Positions 1 through 8,386 of a stretch of DNA of 64,000 nucleotides are shown in pieces. The notes below the pieces were generated by a model. The model searched no databases and was not told the origin of the DNA. It saw nothing but the letters and a program-made list of their open reading frames with translations. Origin of the DNA: Sphingopyxis witflariensis (GTDB lineage: Bacteria; Pseudomonadota; Alphaproteobacteria; Sphingomonadales; Sphingomonadaceae); assembly GCF_002205635.1 (NCBI RefSeq), contig NZ_NISJ01000001.1:682001-746000 (forward strand). The letters run 5' to 3'. Every line of letters starts with the position of its first letter. Position 1 is the stretch's first letter. A program made the position numbers and the translations under genes.

Positions 1-192
1 AGCATACATCGACGCGCGGACACCGCGCGTGAAGGGCGCGAAACCGGGCAGGCCGGGATCGGTCGTGACATCCTCCGCCGTATAGAGCGGCTTGACGTCG
101 ATCCCCTCGGCGGTGTGCCAGGTGAGGTCCTTGCCCTTCACTTCCTTGGTCGCGGCGGCGGCCCATTGGTCGATGGTCGGTTTGTCGGTCAT
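1..192 (-). CDS. scpA: Methylmalonyl-CoA mutase, N-terminal end (partial)
   Basis: This is the first 64 codons of an adenosylcobalamin-dependent methylmalonyl-CoA mutase, which isomerises (R)-methylmalonyl-CoA to succinyl-CoA; the rest lies beyond the window edge. The visible part contains the family's N-terminal landmarks: LTWHTAEGIDVKPLYTAED, then PGFAPFTRG and MYA at the edge. The ATG at 192 follows a good Shine-Dalgarno (GGAAGGGA). It is the last visible gene of the minus-strand propionate operon (pccB to mce to mutase), separated from mce by a 178-base palindromic repeat region. Catalytic and cobalamin-binding residues are outside the window, so the call rests on the N-terminus and on context. 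Confidence 0.9.
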   Translation of the reverse strand, partial: MTDKPTIDQWAAAATKEVKGKDLTWHTAEGIDVKPLYTAEDVTTDPGLPGFAPFTRGVRASMYA

Positions 193-205
193 ATTGCAAT
201 CCCTT

Positions 206-365
206 CCTCTCCCACCGGGAGAGGATATGAAGGCTTGGCGGCTTTGCCGCCTAGCCGGAGTTGGTGAGGGCGGCGCCCTCTCGATAGTTCCATCCCCTCA
301 CCCAGCTTCGCCTAGGTCCGTCGGACCAAGGCTGCGCAACCCTCTCCCGATGGGAGAGGGGGTGG
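206..365. repeat. Palindromic intergenic repeat between mce and the mutase gene
   Basis: The spacer carries two short hairpin-forming palindromes at its ends, CCTCTCCCACCGGGAGAGG (206-224) and CCTCTCCCGATGGGAGAGG (341-359), which are also near copies of each other. Between them lie GGCGGCTTTGCCGCC-type and GTCCGTCGGAC-type palindromes. The architecture resembles the spacers at 6924-7041, 32853-32988 and 44150-44282. It lies inside an operon, so it may form a processing or attenuating structure in the mRNA, but that is inference. Confidence 0.7.
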
Positions 366-370
366 AAGGC

Positions 371-811
371 TCAATGCCCGCCCTTCGGCGTTTCCATAAT
401 CTCGGTCAGCACCCCGCCCATGTCGCGCGGGTGGACGAAGAAAATCAGCGTCCCGTGCGCCCCGATGCGCGGCTCGCCGAGGACGCGCTTGCCCAGCGCT
501 TCAAACTCGGCCTTGGCGGCGTGAATGTCGGGGACTTCGTAGCACATATGATGCTGCCCGCCCGCCGGGTTCTTCTCGAGGAACCCCGCGATCGAGGTGT
601 TGCCGGGCAGCGGTTCGACCAGCTCGATCTGCGTGCCGTTGAGCGCGCCGTCGGCGCCGGGGGTGTCGACGAAGCACACCTTCACCCCCTGCTCGGGCAG
701 GTCGAACGGCTCGTGAATCCGGGTCGCCCCCATCACATCGCGGTAAAAGACGATGCTGTCGGCGATCGACGGCGTTGCGACGCCGATATGGTTGAGGCGA
801 CCCAGTTTCAT
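371..811 (-). CDS. mce: Methylmalonyl-CoA epimerase
   Basis: This 146-residue protein belongs to the glyoxalase/VOC superfamily and interconverts the (S)- and (R)-epimers of methylmalonyl-CoA between propionyl-CoA carboxylase and the mutase. The start MKLGRLNHIGVATPSI is typical, with the metal ligand His in LNHIGVA, a second in GGQHHMCYEV and a late Glu in GGVLTEIMETP. Start choice: GAGGAG lies 6 bases before the ATG at 811; the ATG at 814 is only 3 bases away. Length is normal for the family. It begins 10 bases after the stop of the upstream unknown gene. A diverged copy of its first 17 codons sits at 1670-1720. Confidence 0.93.
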   Translation of the reverse strand: MKLGRLNHIGVATPSIADSIVFYRDVMGATRIHEPFDLPEQGVKVCFVDTPGADGALNGTQIELVEPLPGNTSIAGFLEKNPAGGQHHMCYEVPDIHAAKAEFEALGKRVLGEPRIGAHGTLIFFVHPRDMGGVLTEIMETPKGGH

Positions 812-821
812 CATATTCTCC

Positions 822-1571
822 TCAGCAACCCGGAATCTGGTCCTTGCCGACCAGTTCATATTTGCCGTTCTTCAGTAGATATTGCTGCTTGAAAGCCCGT
901 GTACCGGTGTAGGCGACGGTGAAGCTTTTGTCGGGAACCGCGGCGGCGATCTTCCCGTCATATTGTTCTTCTTTCTGGCCGATCCCTGCACCCGAACTCA
1001 TTCCGTCGGTGAAGCCCGCGCGGTTGACCGGCCCGTCCGGCGCCAATTCGGTCAACGTCGCGGTGCTGATCGCGCAGCCCTGCCACACCCCGCCGCCGGC
1101 GGTGATCAGATAGGGGTTTTTCCCGATCGCGTCGCTGAAGGCCCAGCTTGTCGCGGCATTGCCGACGGTGCCTACCGCGCCGAGGTTCAGCCATTCACCC
1201 TTGCGCTGCCAGCCCGATGGGCCGCCCTGCAGATAGTGGATCGCGTTGATCCCGCCGTCGCTGTGGCCCGCATCGTCGAGGCTGCCGAGGCTCAGCAGCA
1301 CGCCGACATTGTTGGGCAACAGATGGATCGCGGCGGGACGGAACTGATAGGTTCGCCCGTCTACCTCGCGCGTCGCGGTCGCTTCGGCGCCCTTGGCGAG
1401 ACCGAAGGCAGCCCGGAACGCGACGCCGATCGTTTCACTTTCCTCGCTGCCGAGCGTGATCGGAAAGGCCGGCACCGGCTCGCCGACGGGCGTATCGGGA
1501 TCGAACGCCGACGCCGCCTGCGAAGCCAGGAGGGCGGGAGCAAGCAGGGCACCAAGAAGGAATTTACGCAT
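822..1571 (-). CDS. Exported protein of unknown function in the propionate operon
   Basis: The 249-residue product starts with a clear Sec signal peptide (MRKFLLGALLAPALLASQAASA, cleavage expected after ASA), so it should be periplasmic. The mature part shows no catalytic motif I recognise; it contains a Gly/Ala-rich stretch (NLGAVGTVGNAATSWAF) and ends in a Cys (PGC). The ATG at 1571 has GAGG about 8 bases upstream. Nothing suggests a role in methylmalonyl-CoA conversion. It sits between a truncated mce copy (1664-1720) and the intact mce, so I infer that it entered the operon by a duplication or insertion event. Confidence 0.75.
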   Translation of the reverse strand: MRKFLLGALLAPALLASQAASAFDPDTPVGEPVPAFPITLGSEESETIGVAFRAAFGLAKGAEATATREVDGRTYQFRPAAIHLLPNNVGVLLSLGSLDDAGHSDGGINAIHYLQGGPSGWQRKGEWLNLGAVGTVGNAATSWAFSDAIGKNPYLITAGGGVWQGCAISTATLTELAPDGPVNRAGFTDGMSSGAGIGQKEEQYDGKIAAAVPDKSFTVAYTGTRAFKQQYLLKNGKYELVGKDQIPGC

Positions 1572-1663
1572 CTTCAAACCTCTTTCGGAATCAAGGACAT
1601 GGCGGCTTAACCTAGCCGTCCCCTGCCTTTGCATCCAGCCTGACCAATTGGATGTGCCATTCG

Positions 1664-1720
1664 TCACATGGCGACCGACGGCGTAGCAACGCCGATATGG
1701 TTGAGACGACCCAGCTTCAT
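1664..1720 (-). pseudogene. Truncated copy of the mce 5' end
   Basis: Bases 1670-1720 read on the minus strand match the first 17 codons of mce (761-811) at 46 of 51 positions. Four of the five differences are synonymous third-position changes and the fifth is Ile to Val. The reading frame then runs Ala-Met-stop. The ATG overlaps the stop of the preceding gene as ATGA, the usual geometry of a translationally coupled gene. The pattern suggests that this was once a functional mce start, cut off when the exported-protein gene came to lie downstream of it. Confidence 0.7.
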
Positions 1721-2052
1721 TCCTTGATGACCTCTTTTCCTACCCATACTTCGGCTCCATCGAAATGGACTGTCCCTTGAAGGCGGCGCTCAATTGCAAG
1801 TTCGACGAGCCCCCAAGATGCCGCCATCTGCTCGCCGAACGGCGCTCGGACTTCCTGACCGTGAGGGTAAGTTCGATCCTTTCGGTCAAAAACCCCGTGG
1901 ATGTGATTCGCACTGTGCGCGATCGACATCGCTGCCTTAAGATCGGGAGCAAGCACATACAGCGAGTTATGAGAAGTGTTATAGACAGCGAACAATTTCA
2001 CCGTCTGATTGGGATCAGCAGCGCCCAGCCCTATTCTACACTTCGCACCCAT
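1717..2052 (-). CDS. Hypothetical protein downstream of pccB
   Basis: This 111-residue protein has no signal peptide, membrane segment or motif that I recognise. Its base composition looks less GC-rich than that of its neighbours (lower third-position GC, for example CTGATTGGGATCAGCAG), hinting at acquisition. The ATG at 2052 is 9 bases beyond the pccB stop, and the stop region itself supplies the Shine-Dalgarno (TGAGGT). Its own stop overlaps the ATG of the mce remnant. It is co-transcribed with the propionate operon by position, but no function can be assigned. Confidence 0.65.
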   Translation of the reverse strand: MGAKCRIGLGAADPNQTVKLFAVYNTSHNSLYVLAPDLKAAMSIAHSANHIHGVFDRKDRTYPHGQEVRAPFGEQMAASWGLVELAIERRLQGTVHFDGAEVWVGKEVIKE

Positions 2053-2061
2053 ATCCAGACC

Positions 2062-3594
2062 TCACAGCGGAATATTGTCATGCTTCTTCCAAGGATTCTC
2101 GATGCTCTTGTTGCGCAGCTTGCGCAGCCCCAGCGCGATCCGCTTGCGCGTGTTGTGCGGGTGGATGACCTCGTCGATATAGCCGCGCGATGCCGCGACG
2201 AACGGGTTGGCAAAGCGGTCTTCATATTCCTTGGTGCGCTCGGCAATCTTCGCGGGATCGCCGATGTCGCTGCGGAAGATGATTTCCACCGCGCCCTTCG
2301 CGCCCATCACCGCGATCTCGGCGGTCGGCCAGGCATAGTTCAAATCGCCGCGCAGATGCTTTGACGCCATCACGTCATAGGCGCCGCCATAGGCTTTGCG
2401 CGTGATCACCGTGATCTTGGGCACCGTCGCCTCGGCATAGGCGAAGAGCAATTTCGCGCCATGCTTGATGATGCCATTATATTCCTGCGCGGTGCCGGGC
2501 AGGAAGCCCGGAACATCGACGAAGGTGATGATCGGGATTTCGAACGCGTCGCAGAAACGCACGAAGCGCGCCGCCTTCTTCGACGAGTTGATATCGAGCA
2601 CGCCCGCGAGCACCAGCGGCTGGTTCGCGACGATGCCGATCGTGCGCCCCTCGATGCGCCCGAAACCGCAAATGATGTTTGCGGCATGCGCCGGCTGCAC
2701 CTCGAAGAAATCGCCTTCGTCGACGGTCTTCCGGATCAACTCGTGCATGTCATAGGGCTGGTTCGCCGACGGCGGGATCAGCGTGTCGAGGCTAGGATCG
2801 GCGCGGTCCCACGGATCGTTGGTCGGGCGCACCGGAACGCCGCTGCGGTTATTCTCCGGCAGATAATCGAAGAAATCGCGCGCCGCGAGCAGCGCCTCAA
2901 TGTCATTTTCGAACGCCAGATCGGCGACCGAGCTTTTGGTCGTGTGAGTGATCGCGCCGCCAAGCTCTTCCTGCGTGACGACTTCGTTGGTCACCGTCTT
3001 CACCACATCGGGGCCGGTGACGAACATATAGCTGCTGTCCTTCACCATGAAGATGAAGTCGGTCATCGCGGGCGAATAGACCGCGCCGCCCGCGCAAGGA
3101 CCCATGATGAGGCTGATCTGCGGCACGACGCCCGACGCGAGCACGTTGCGCTGGAACACTTCGGCATAGCCGCCGAGCGATGCGACGCCCTCCTGAATGC
3201 GCGCGCCGCCACTATCGTTCAGGCCGATGACCGGCGCGCCGACCTTCAGCGCATTGTCCATGACCTTCATGATCTTTTCGGCATGGCGCTCCGAAAGCGA
3301 GCCGCCGAAGACGGTGAAGTCCTGGCTGAAAACATAGACGAGGCGGCCGTTAATCGTGCCGCTGCCAGTGACGACGCCGTCGCCGGGAACGATCTGATCC
3401 TGCATGCCGAAATCGGTGCAATTATGCTCGACATAGGTGTCGAGCTCTTCGAACGAGCCTTCGTCGAGCAGCACGTCAAGCCGCTCGCGCGCGGTCAGCT
3501 TGCCCTTGCTGTGCTGTGCGTCGATGCGCTTTTGCCCGCCACCCAGCGCGGCGGCGGCACGGCGGCGTTCCATTTCGGCGATATTGGCGGACAC
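2062..3594 (-). CDS. pccB: Propionyl-CoA carboxylase beta (carboxyltransferase) subunit
   Basis: PccB transfers the carboxyl group from biotin on PccA to propionyl-CoA, giving (S)-methylmalonyl-CoA. The GTG start at 3594 gives 510 residues, the standard family length, beginning [12 protein letters not shown] and with GGAG 9 bases upstream. An in-frame extension to 3690 would run through the operator region and is unlikely. Landmarks in order are [19 protein letters not shown] near residue 35, the oxyanion-hole loops GGARIQEGV and [12 protein letters not shown], and [17 protein letters not shown] in the C-terminal half. The gene is divergent from the scfR-type regulator, with TTTGCAAA sites between, and it leads the mce/mutase operon. 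Confidence 0.95.
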   Translation of the reverse strand: MSANIAEMERRRAAAALGGGQKRIDAQHSKGKLTARERLDVLLDEGSFEELDTYVEHNCTDFGMQDQIVPGDGVVTGSGTINGRLVYVFSQDFTVFGGSLSERHAEKIMKVMDNALKVGAPVIGLNDSGGARIQEGVASLGGYAEVFQRNVLASGVVPQISLIMGPCAGGAVYSPAMTDFIFMVKDSSYMFVTGPDVVKTVTNEVVTQEELGGAITHTTKSSVADLAFENDIEALLAARDFFDYLPENNRSGVPVRPTNDPWDRADPSLDTLIPPSANQPYDMHELIRKTVDEGDFFEVQPAHAANIICGFGRIEGRTIGIVANQPLVLAGVLDINSSKKAARFVRFCDAFEIPIITFVDVPGFLPGTAQEYNGIIKHGAKLLFAYAEATVPKITVITRKAYGGAYDVMASKHLRGDLNYAWPTAEIAVMGAKGAVEIIFRSDIGDPAKIAERTKEYEDRFANPFVAASRGYIDEVIHPHNTRKRIALGLRKLRNKSIENPWKKHDNIPL

Positions 3595-3660
3595 TCGGGC
3601 TTCTCCATCAAATTCGGATATAATCCCCTGCCCCCTTTGCGACCCCGGCGCAAATGTGAA

Positions 3661-3693
3661 TTTGCAAAGTTGCAAAGTGATAGTTTGCAAACT
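3661..3693. promoter_or_regulatory. Probable PccR/ScfR operator cluster
   Basis: The divergent spacer holds TTTGCAAA at 3661-3668, TTGCAAA at 3670-3676 and TTTGCAAA at 3684-3691, the last inside the perfect palindrome AGTTTGCAAACT (3682-3693). The published motif for PccR of Rhodobacter sphaeroides is, as I recall it, a pair of TTTGCAAA boxes, which agrees with both the sequence and the position here. Binding by the regulator at 3720 and control of both pccB and the regulator itself are inferred. Confidence 0.75.
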
Positions 3694-3719
3694 ATTCTTC
3701 CCCGTGAAGGAGGATCAGC

Positions 3720-5129
3720 GTGTCCCGACAACGCATCTTTGCCGGAAGCCGTCTCAAGGCGCTCCGCACCGAACGCGCGATCAAACAGGCCGAGTTTGCC
3801 GACACGCTGGGCATTTCGACCTCCTATCTCAGCCAGATCGAGCATGACGACCGGCCATTGACCCCCGCGCTGCTCGATCGGCTGCAACGGCTGTTCCCGC
3901 TCGAATGGGAAGAAGTCACCACCGACGCCGACGACCGCCGTCAAGGCGCGCTGCGCGAGGCTGCCGCCGATCCGCTGTTCGCTACCGCACCGCTGACGCC
4001 CGAACAGCTCGAGCGCGCGGCGCTGCAGCAACCGCAACTCGCCGACCAGTTCGTCGCGCTCCACGCCGCCTATCGGCGCGCGGGGCAGCGGCTCCAGATC
4101 ATCGACGAGGCGCTGACCGGCGGCACCGCCGAGGGCAGCCGCCTGCCGTGGGAAGAGGTGCGCGACTGGTTTCACGACGCGGGCAATTATGTCGATCGGC
4201 TCGACCGCGCCGCCGAAGCGCTGGCGGGGCAATTGCGCGGAAGAGATTCCTCGCCTGCGATCGAGACGATCGAACGGCGGCTCCGCGACGCGCTCGGCAT
4301 TTCGATTGTCTATCAACAGACGCAGACGTTGCGCGAATTTGACGCAACGATGCGCCATCTGGTGATCGACCCGTCGCAGCCCGCCGAGACCCGGCGCTTT
4401 CAGCTCGCGCACCAGCTCGCCGCGCTGGCGCTGGCGCGCGAGATTGCCGCAGTGGTCGAGGCGTCGCCGCTGCGCACCGCGGCTGCGCGGCAATTGCTCC
4501 ACGTCGGACTCGCCAATTATGCCGCAGGCGCAGTGCTGATGCCCTACGCCCCGTTTCGTGCCAGCGCGCGCGCGGTGCGCCACGACATCGACCGCCTGCG
4601 GCTCGAATATGGGGTCAGCTTCGAACAGGCCTGCCACCGCCTCTCGACCCTCCAGCGCCCCGGCGCGCGCGGCATCCCGATGTTTTTCTGCCGCGTCGAC
4701 ATGGCGGGCAATATCACCAAAAGGCACAGCGCGACGCGTCTGCAATTCGCGCGCTTTGGCGGCGCCTGCCCCTTGTGGGTGGTGCATGAGGCAGCAGCAA
4801 TCCCCGACCGCATTTTGTTCCAGCTCGCCGAGACCCCCGACGGCCTGCGCTATGTGTCGATGGCGAAGGGGCTGGTGAAACCCTCGGGCAGCTATGCGCG
4901 CAGCCCGCGCCGCTACGCCGTCGCGCTGGGGTGCGAGGCACAATATGCGGGCGAGTTCATCTATGCCGATGGGGTCGATGTCGCTGCACCGCAGGCATCG
5001 ACGCGGATCGGGCCATCATGTCGCATCTGCCCGCGCGACGATTGCGACCAGCGCGCCTTTCCGCCGAGCGATCGCCCGATTTTGGTCGATCCTGACCGGC
5101 GCGACGTCGTGCCGTACCGGATCGGCTAG
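3720..5129 (+). CDS. pccR: Short-chain fatty acyl-CoA regulator (ScfR/PccR family)
   Basis: The 469-residue protein has an N-terminal XRE helix-turn-helix (residues about 8-62, with TLGISTSYLSQIE), a middle region resembling the IrrE-like domain, and a C-terminal DUF2083 region ending in a conserved cysteine cluster (CRICPRDDC, near residue 434). Members of this family sense short-chain acyl-CoAs and control carboxylase genes. PccR controls propionyl-CoA carboxylase in Rhodobacter. GTG at 3720 has an ideal AAGGAGG. It is divergent from pccB across TTTGCAAA boxes, which supports regulation of this operon. Its stop codon overlaps the stop of the convergent LysR gene in a shared CTAG. Confidence 0.88.
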   Translation: MSRQRIFAGSRLKALRTERAIKQAEFADTLGISTSYLSQIEHDDRPLTPALLDRLQRLFPLEWEEVTTDADDRRQGALREAAADPLFATAPLTPEQLERAALQQPQLADQFVALHAAYRRAGQRLQIIDEALTGGTAEGSRLPWEEVRDWFHDAGNYVDRLDRAAEALAGQLRGRDSSPAIETIERRLRDALGISIVYQQTQTLREFDATMRHLVIDPSQPAETRRFQLAHQLAALALAREIAAVVEASPLRTAAARQLLHVGLANYAAGAVLMPYAPFRASARAVRHDIDRLRLEYGVSFEQACHRLSTLQRPGARGIPMFFCRVDMAGNITKRHSATRLQFARFGGACPLWVVHEAAAIPDRILFQLAETPDGLRYVSMAKGLVKPSGSYARSPRRYAVALGCEAQYAGEFIYADGVDVAAPQASTRIGPSCRICPRDDCDQRAFPPSDRPILVDPDRRDVVPYRIG

Positions 5130-6022
5130 CCGTCGATCACCAGTTCCTCGTCGAGGAAATCGAGAAAGGCGCGGATGCGTGCCGCCGCGCGGTCTTCGGG
5201 TGCGTAGAGCGCGTGGATGTCCTCGCCGTCGCCGGGATTGTGATCGGGCAAAACCTCGACCAACCGCCCCGCCGCCAGATCCTGTGCGACATGAAAGCGC
5301 CCGTGCCGCGCAATCCCGCCGCCCGCGACCGCCATCAGGCGGACGACCTCGCCTGAATTGCCGAAGAAGCTGCCCTGCACCGGTCGATGGACGATCTTTC
5401 CATCGACGCGGAACGGCCAGCTGTCGACCGAGCGGCGGAAGCTGAAGCGCAAGCAGTCGTGCGCGTCGAGATCGTCGGGCTCCTTTGGCGTGCCGCGGCG
5501 TGCAAGATAGTCGGGGCTGGCAACAAGCATCATCCGACTATGCCCCAGCTTCTTTGCGCGGAGCCGCGTGTCACGCAGCGGACCGATGCGGATCGCGATG
5601 TCGGCGCGTTCCTCGACCAGATCGACGATGGCGTCGGACAGCGCGAGATCGATCGTGACGTCGGGATAGCGCGCGATGAAAAGCGGCAGCATCGGTAGCA
5701 GCCCCATCGTCCCGATCGACGGCGAGGCGTTGATGCGCAGCAGCCCGCGTGGCCCCTGTTGTGCGCGACCGAGCCCGTTCTCGACACTCTCCAATTCGGC
5801 AAGCAGCACGCTCATCCGGTCGCGATAAGCGAGTCCCTCAGCGGTCAGCGCGAGTGACCGGGTCGTTCGGCGCATCAGCGTCACGCCAAGCCGCGCCTCG
5901 AGCCGGGCGATGCTGCGGCTCACGGCCGAAGGCGTAAGACGCAGCGCCTTCGCCGCGGCCGCGAGGCTACCGCCGTTCGCCACCGCCAGAAACGTCTCGA
6001 TATCACCGAACCGATTGTCCAT
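5126..6022 (-). CDS. LysR-family transcriptional regulator
   Basis: This is a typical LysR-type regulator of 298 residues: an N-terminal winged helix-turn-helix (LAAAAKALRLTPSAVSRSIA, about residues 17-36), then a substrate-binding domain with the RINASPSIGTMGLLPMLPLF segment. The ATG at 6022 is preceded by AGGA at 6 bases; an ATG two codons upstream (6028) overlaps that site and is less likely. It is divergent from the short-chain dehydrogenase at 6134, the classical arrangement for LysR control of an adjacent gene. Its inducer cannot be told from sequence. Confidence 0.9.
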   Translation of the reverse strand: MDNRFGDIETFLAVANGGSLAAAAKALRLTPSAVSRSIARLEARLGVTLMRRTTRSLALTAEGLAYRDRMSVLLAELESVENGLGRAQQGPRGLLRINASPSIGTMGLLPMLPLFIARYPDVTIDLALSDAIVDLVEERADIAIRIGPLRDTRLRAKKLGHSRMMLVASPDYLARRGTPKEPDDLDAHDCLRFSFRRSVDSWPFRVDGKIVHRPVQGSFFGNSGEVVRLMAVAGGGIARHGRFHVAQDLAAGRLVEVLPDHNPGDGEDIHALYAPEDRAAARIRAFLDFLDEELVIDG

Positions 6023-6133
6023 CGCCATTCCTGATTAGAAATCACCACTGAAATGATGAAGCGCATCCTAATCAACAATGGCGTGCGGCGCTATCTTCGC
6101 TTCATCAAATCATACCAAGGAAGGAAGCCGCCC

Positions 6134-6919
6134 ATGGACCTGAAACTCAATGGCAAGACCGCCCTCGTCACCGGATCGACCGCCGGCATCGGCTTCGCGA
6201 TCGCGAAACGCCTCGCCGAGGAAGGCGTCGATGTCGTCATCACCGGGCGCAATCAGGACAAGCTAGACGCTGCGGCGGCCGAATTGGCGCAGGTCGGCAC
6301 GATTCGCGCCGTCCTCGCCGATCCCGCCACAGCCGAGGGCGCCGAAGCGCTGATCGCCGCAGTTCCCGCAGTCGATATCCTCGTCAACAATCTCGGCATC
6401 TACGAAGCCAAACCCTTCGCCGAGATCAGCGACGCCGACTGGCACAATATCTTCGAGGTCAATGTTGTGAGCGGGGCACGCCTGTCGCGGCATTATTTCC
6501 CGAAGATGCTCGAAAACAACTGGGGCCGCGTGATCTTCATCGCGAGCGAAAGCGGCCTGCTGCCGCCCGCCGAGATGATCCATTACGGTATGACAAAAAC
6601 GGCCCAGCTGACCATCGCGCGCGGGCTTGCCGAACAGACCAAGGGCACGGGCGTCACCGTCAACAGCGTGCTGCCGGGCCCGACTCGATCGGAGGGCATT
6701 GCCGATTTCATCCGCTCGGTGGTGTCGAACCCCGACGCTTCCGAAGCCGAACGTGAGAAGGCGTTTTTCGACGAATTGCGCCCGCTGTCGCTGATCCGCC
6801 GCCTGATCGAGGCCGACGAGATCGGGGCTTTGGTGACCTATCTCGCGAGCCCGCTGGCGGCGGTGACAAATGGCGCCGCGATCCGCGCCGAGGGCGGGAT
6901 TATTCCGACGATTGCCTGA
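6134..6919 (+). CDS. Short-chain dehydrogenase/reductase
   Basis: A 261-residue classical SDR with the cofactor motif TGSTAGIG (residues about 14-21), the NNLG motif (replacing NNAG), catalytic Ser in IASESG and the Tyr-Lys pair in YGMTK. After the core comes a longer C-terminal segment typical of uncharacterised SDRs of this class. The ATG at 6134 follows AAGGAAGGAAG, an unusually good site; the upstream in-frame codons are not needed. Divergent from a LysR regulator, which may control it. The substrate is unknown. Confidence 0.88.
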   Translation: MDLKLNGKTALVTGSTAGIGFAIAKRLAEEGVDVVITGRNQDKLDAAAAELAQVGTIRAVLADPATAEGAEALIAAVPAVDILVNNLGIYEAKPFAEISDADWHNIFEVNVVSGARLSRHYFPKMLENNWGRVIFIASESGLLPPAEMIHYGMTKTAQLTIARGLAEQTKGTGVTVNSVLPGPTRSEGIADFIRSVVSNPDASEAEREKAFFDELRPLSLIRRLIEADEIGALVTYLASPLAAVTNGAAIRAEGGIIPTIA

Positions 6920-6923
6920 GCTG

Positions 6924-7041
6924 CTCCCCTCCCGCAAGCGGGAGGGGTCGGGGGTGGGCAGCGACGGTGCGTTGGCCCACCCCGCTGCGACTGGCGAACA
7001 AGTTCGCAAGTCTCGCTGCCTCTCCCGCCTGCGGGAGGGGG
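6924..7041. repeat. Dispersed palindromic repeat, copy A
   Basis: The spacer between two convergent genes begins with the hairpin CCCCTCCCGCAAGCGGGAGG (from 6926) and ends with a CTCCCGCCTGCGGGAG palindrome. The interior contains GCGAACAAGTTCGC, itself a palindrome, inside a stretch of about 45 bases that is almost identical at 44215-44270. It probably belongs to a dispersed, non-coding REP-like family of sphingomonads and may act as a bidirectional terminator. Confidence 0.8.
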
Positions 7042-7044
7042 ATT

Positions 7045-8061
7045 TTACAGCTTCACAATCCCTCGCTCGATCAGACTATGGGCCGTCGCGAGGATCGCCT
7101 CTTCGGGCGGGCGCATTGTCCAGCCGAGCGTCTTCATCGCATGACGGCTGTCACCGCCGCGGATATTGCCGAGTTCGGTGACAAGCTGTTTCAGTTCTGG
7201 CCGAACCAGCGCGAACAGTTTGAGCAGCCAGTCGGGCATTTTCTTCGCGGGTACCTTGCGCGCCTGCGCCCCCAAATTCGCGCGCAATATATCGGCGACG
7301 TCGATCATCTTCAGGAATGGGCCCGAGCAGACATAACGCTCGTCGCGGACGCCAGGCGCGGTCAACGCGCGATAATGGAGGTCGGCGACATCGCGGACAT
7401 CTATGATCCCGAAACCGACGTCGGGGCACATCGGCACCTTACCCTCGAGCAATTGCTTCACAAATTCGATCGAGGTCGACAGATCGTCCGACATCAAAGG
7501 CCCGAACACCGCCGCCGGATTGACGGAGGCAAATTCCATGTCGCCGCCCTCGGCCGCCACCCAGTCGCGCGCGGCGCGCTCGGCGACGGTTTTCGAACGG
7601 ACATAGGGCATGACGTCCGGATCATCGAGGTTGGTCCAGTCGGCCTCTGTGTTCATCCGCGCGCCCTTGCCATGGCCATAGGCGATCGCCGCCATCGACG
7701 AGGTCAGGACGAAACGCCTGATCCCCGCCGCGCGCGCAAAGCGCAGGGCCCGCAAGGCGCCCTCGCGCGCGGGAACGACCAGTTCGTCGGCGTCTTTGGG
7801 GACGTTCATCGGAAAGGGTGAAGCAACATGCGCGACATGGGTGCAACCCGCGATCGCTTCGGCCCAGCCCGCGTCATGCTCCAGATCGGCAGCGAAAAAT
7901 TGCAATCGGTCGTTGTCGACCTTCAGCCAGCCGCGCACCTCGGGCTCGCGCTTCAGATTGCGCACCGTCGTATGGACGGTCCAGCCGTTTTCGATCAACT
8001 GTCGGATCAGGAAGCCTGCGATATAGCCGCTGCCTCCGGTAACCAATGCCGTGCCCGTCAT
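7045..8061 (-). CDS. NAD(P)-dependent epimerase/reductase, dihydroflavonol-4-reductase-like
   Basis: This 338-residue extended SDR carries the Rossmann motif TGGSGYIAGF at its N-terminus, catalytic Ser in LTSSMAA and the Tyr-Lys pair in YVRSK. It most resembles the dihydroflavonol 4-reductase/aldehyde reductase branch, in which bacterial members reduce various aldehydes or ketones. The ATG at 8061 has CAGGAG 8 bases upstream; an earlier start (8109) would lack such a site. It is convergent with the SDR at 6134 across a palindromic repeat. Physiological substrate unknown. Confidence 0.85.
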   Translation of the reverse strand: MTGTALVTGGSGYIAGFLIRQLIENGWTVHTTVRNLKREPEVRGWLKVDNDRLQFFAADLEHDAGWAEAIAGCTHVAHVASPFPMNVPKDADELVVPAREGALRALRFARAAGIRRFVLTSSMAAIAYGHGKGARMNTEADWTNLDDPDVMPYVRSKTVAERAARDWVAAEGGDMEFASVNPAAVFGPLMSDDLSTSIEFVKQLLEGKVPMCPDVGFGIIDVRDVADLHYRALTAPGVRDERYVCSGPFLKMIDVADILRANLGAQARKVPAKKMPDWLLKLFALVRPELKQLVTELGNIRGGDSRHAMKTLGWTMRPPEEAILATAHSLIERGIVKL

Positions 8062-8128
8062 GCGACGTCTCCTGCCGGTTTTCGGAGGAGAGACTAGCAG
8101 GCGGCGCACCCCGGCGAAAGCAGAGGGT

Positions 8129-8386
8129 TCAGCCGCCCTCCCCTCCGGCCTTCGCGCCGGCGATGGCCCCCGCTATCGCAGCGCGCGACTGCGGGCTGTT
8201 GCGCCAGCAGCTTGCGCCGAGCAGCAGGCTGACGCGCGTGCAGATATCGTCGGCGTCGCGCGTCGCGAGATCGGCCAGCGAAGCAATGCCGATTTCCTCG
8301 AGCCGCCCCACGACCGTCGGGCCAACGCCCTTCACCGTCAGCAATATCGCGCGTTCTTCGGGCGGGAAGCTCCTCTCCGCCGTCAT
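8129..8386 (-). CDS. Small helix-hairpin-helix protein
   Basis: The 85-residue product contains a helix-hairpin-helix segment (LLTVKGVGPTVVGRLEEIGI, residues about 16-35), followed by LADLATRDADDIC. It resembles the Pathogenicity-locus/Cdd1-like family, whose function is not established. Non-specific DNA binding is a reasonable guess from the fold. The C-terminal tail is Ala/Gly-rich. Its ATG overlaps the stop of gor as ATGA, so it should be translated together with glutathione reductase. The functional link between the two is unclear. Confidence 0.75.
   Translation of the reverse strand: MTAERSFPPEERAILLTVKGVGPTVVGRLEEIGIASLADLATRDADDICTRVSLLLGASCWRNSPQSRAAIAGAIAGAKAGGEGG

Noticed and set aside
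3495..4943. Antisense frame of about 480 codons opposite the ScfR regulator
   Set aside because: It has no ribosome site and no domain, and it overlaps a confident regulator and the operator region.
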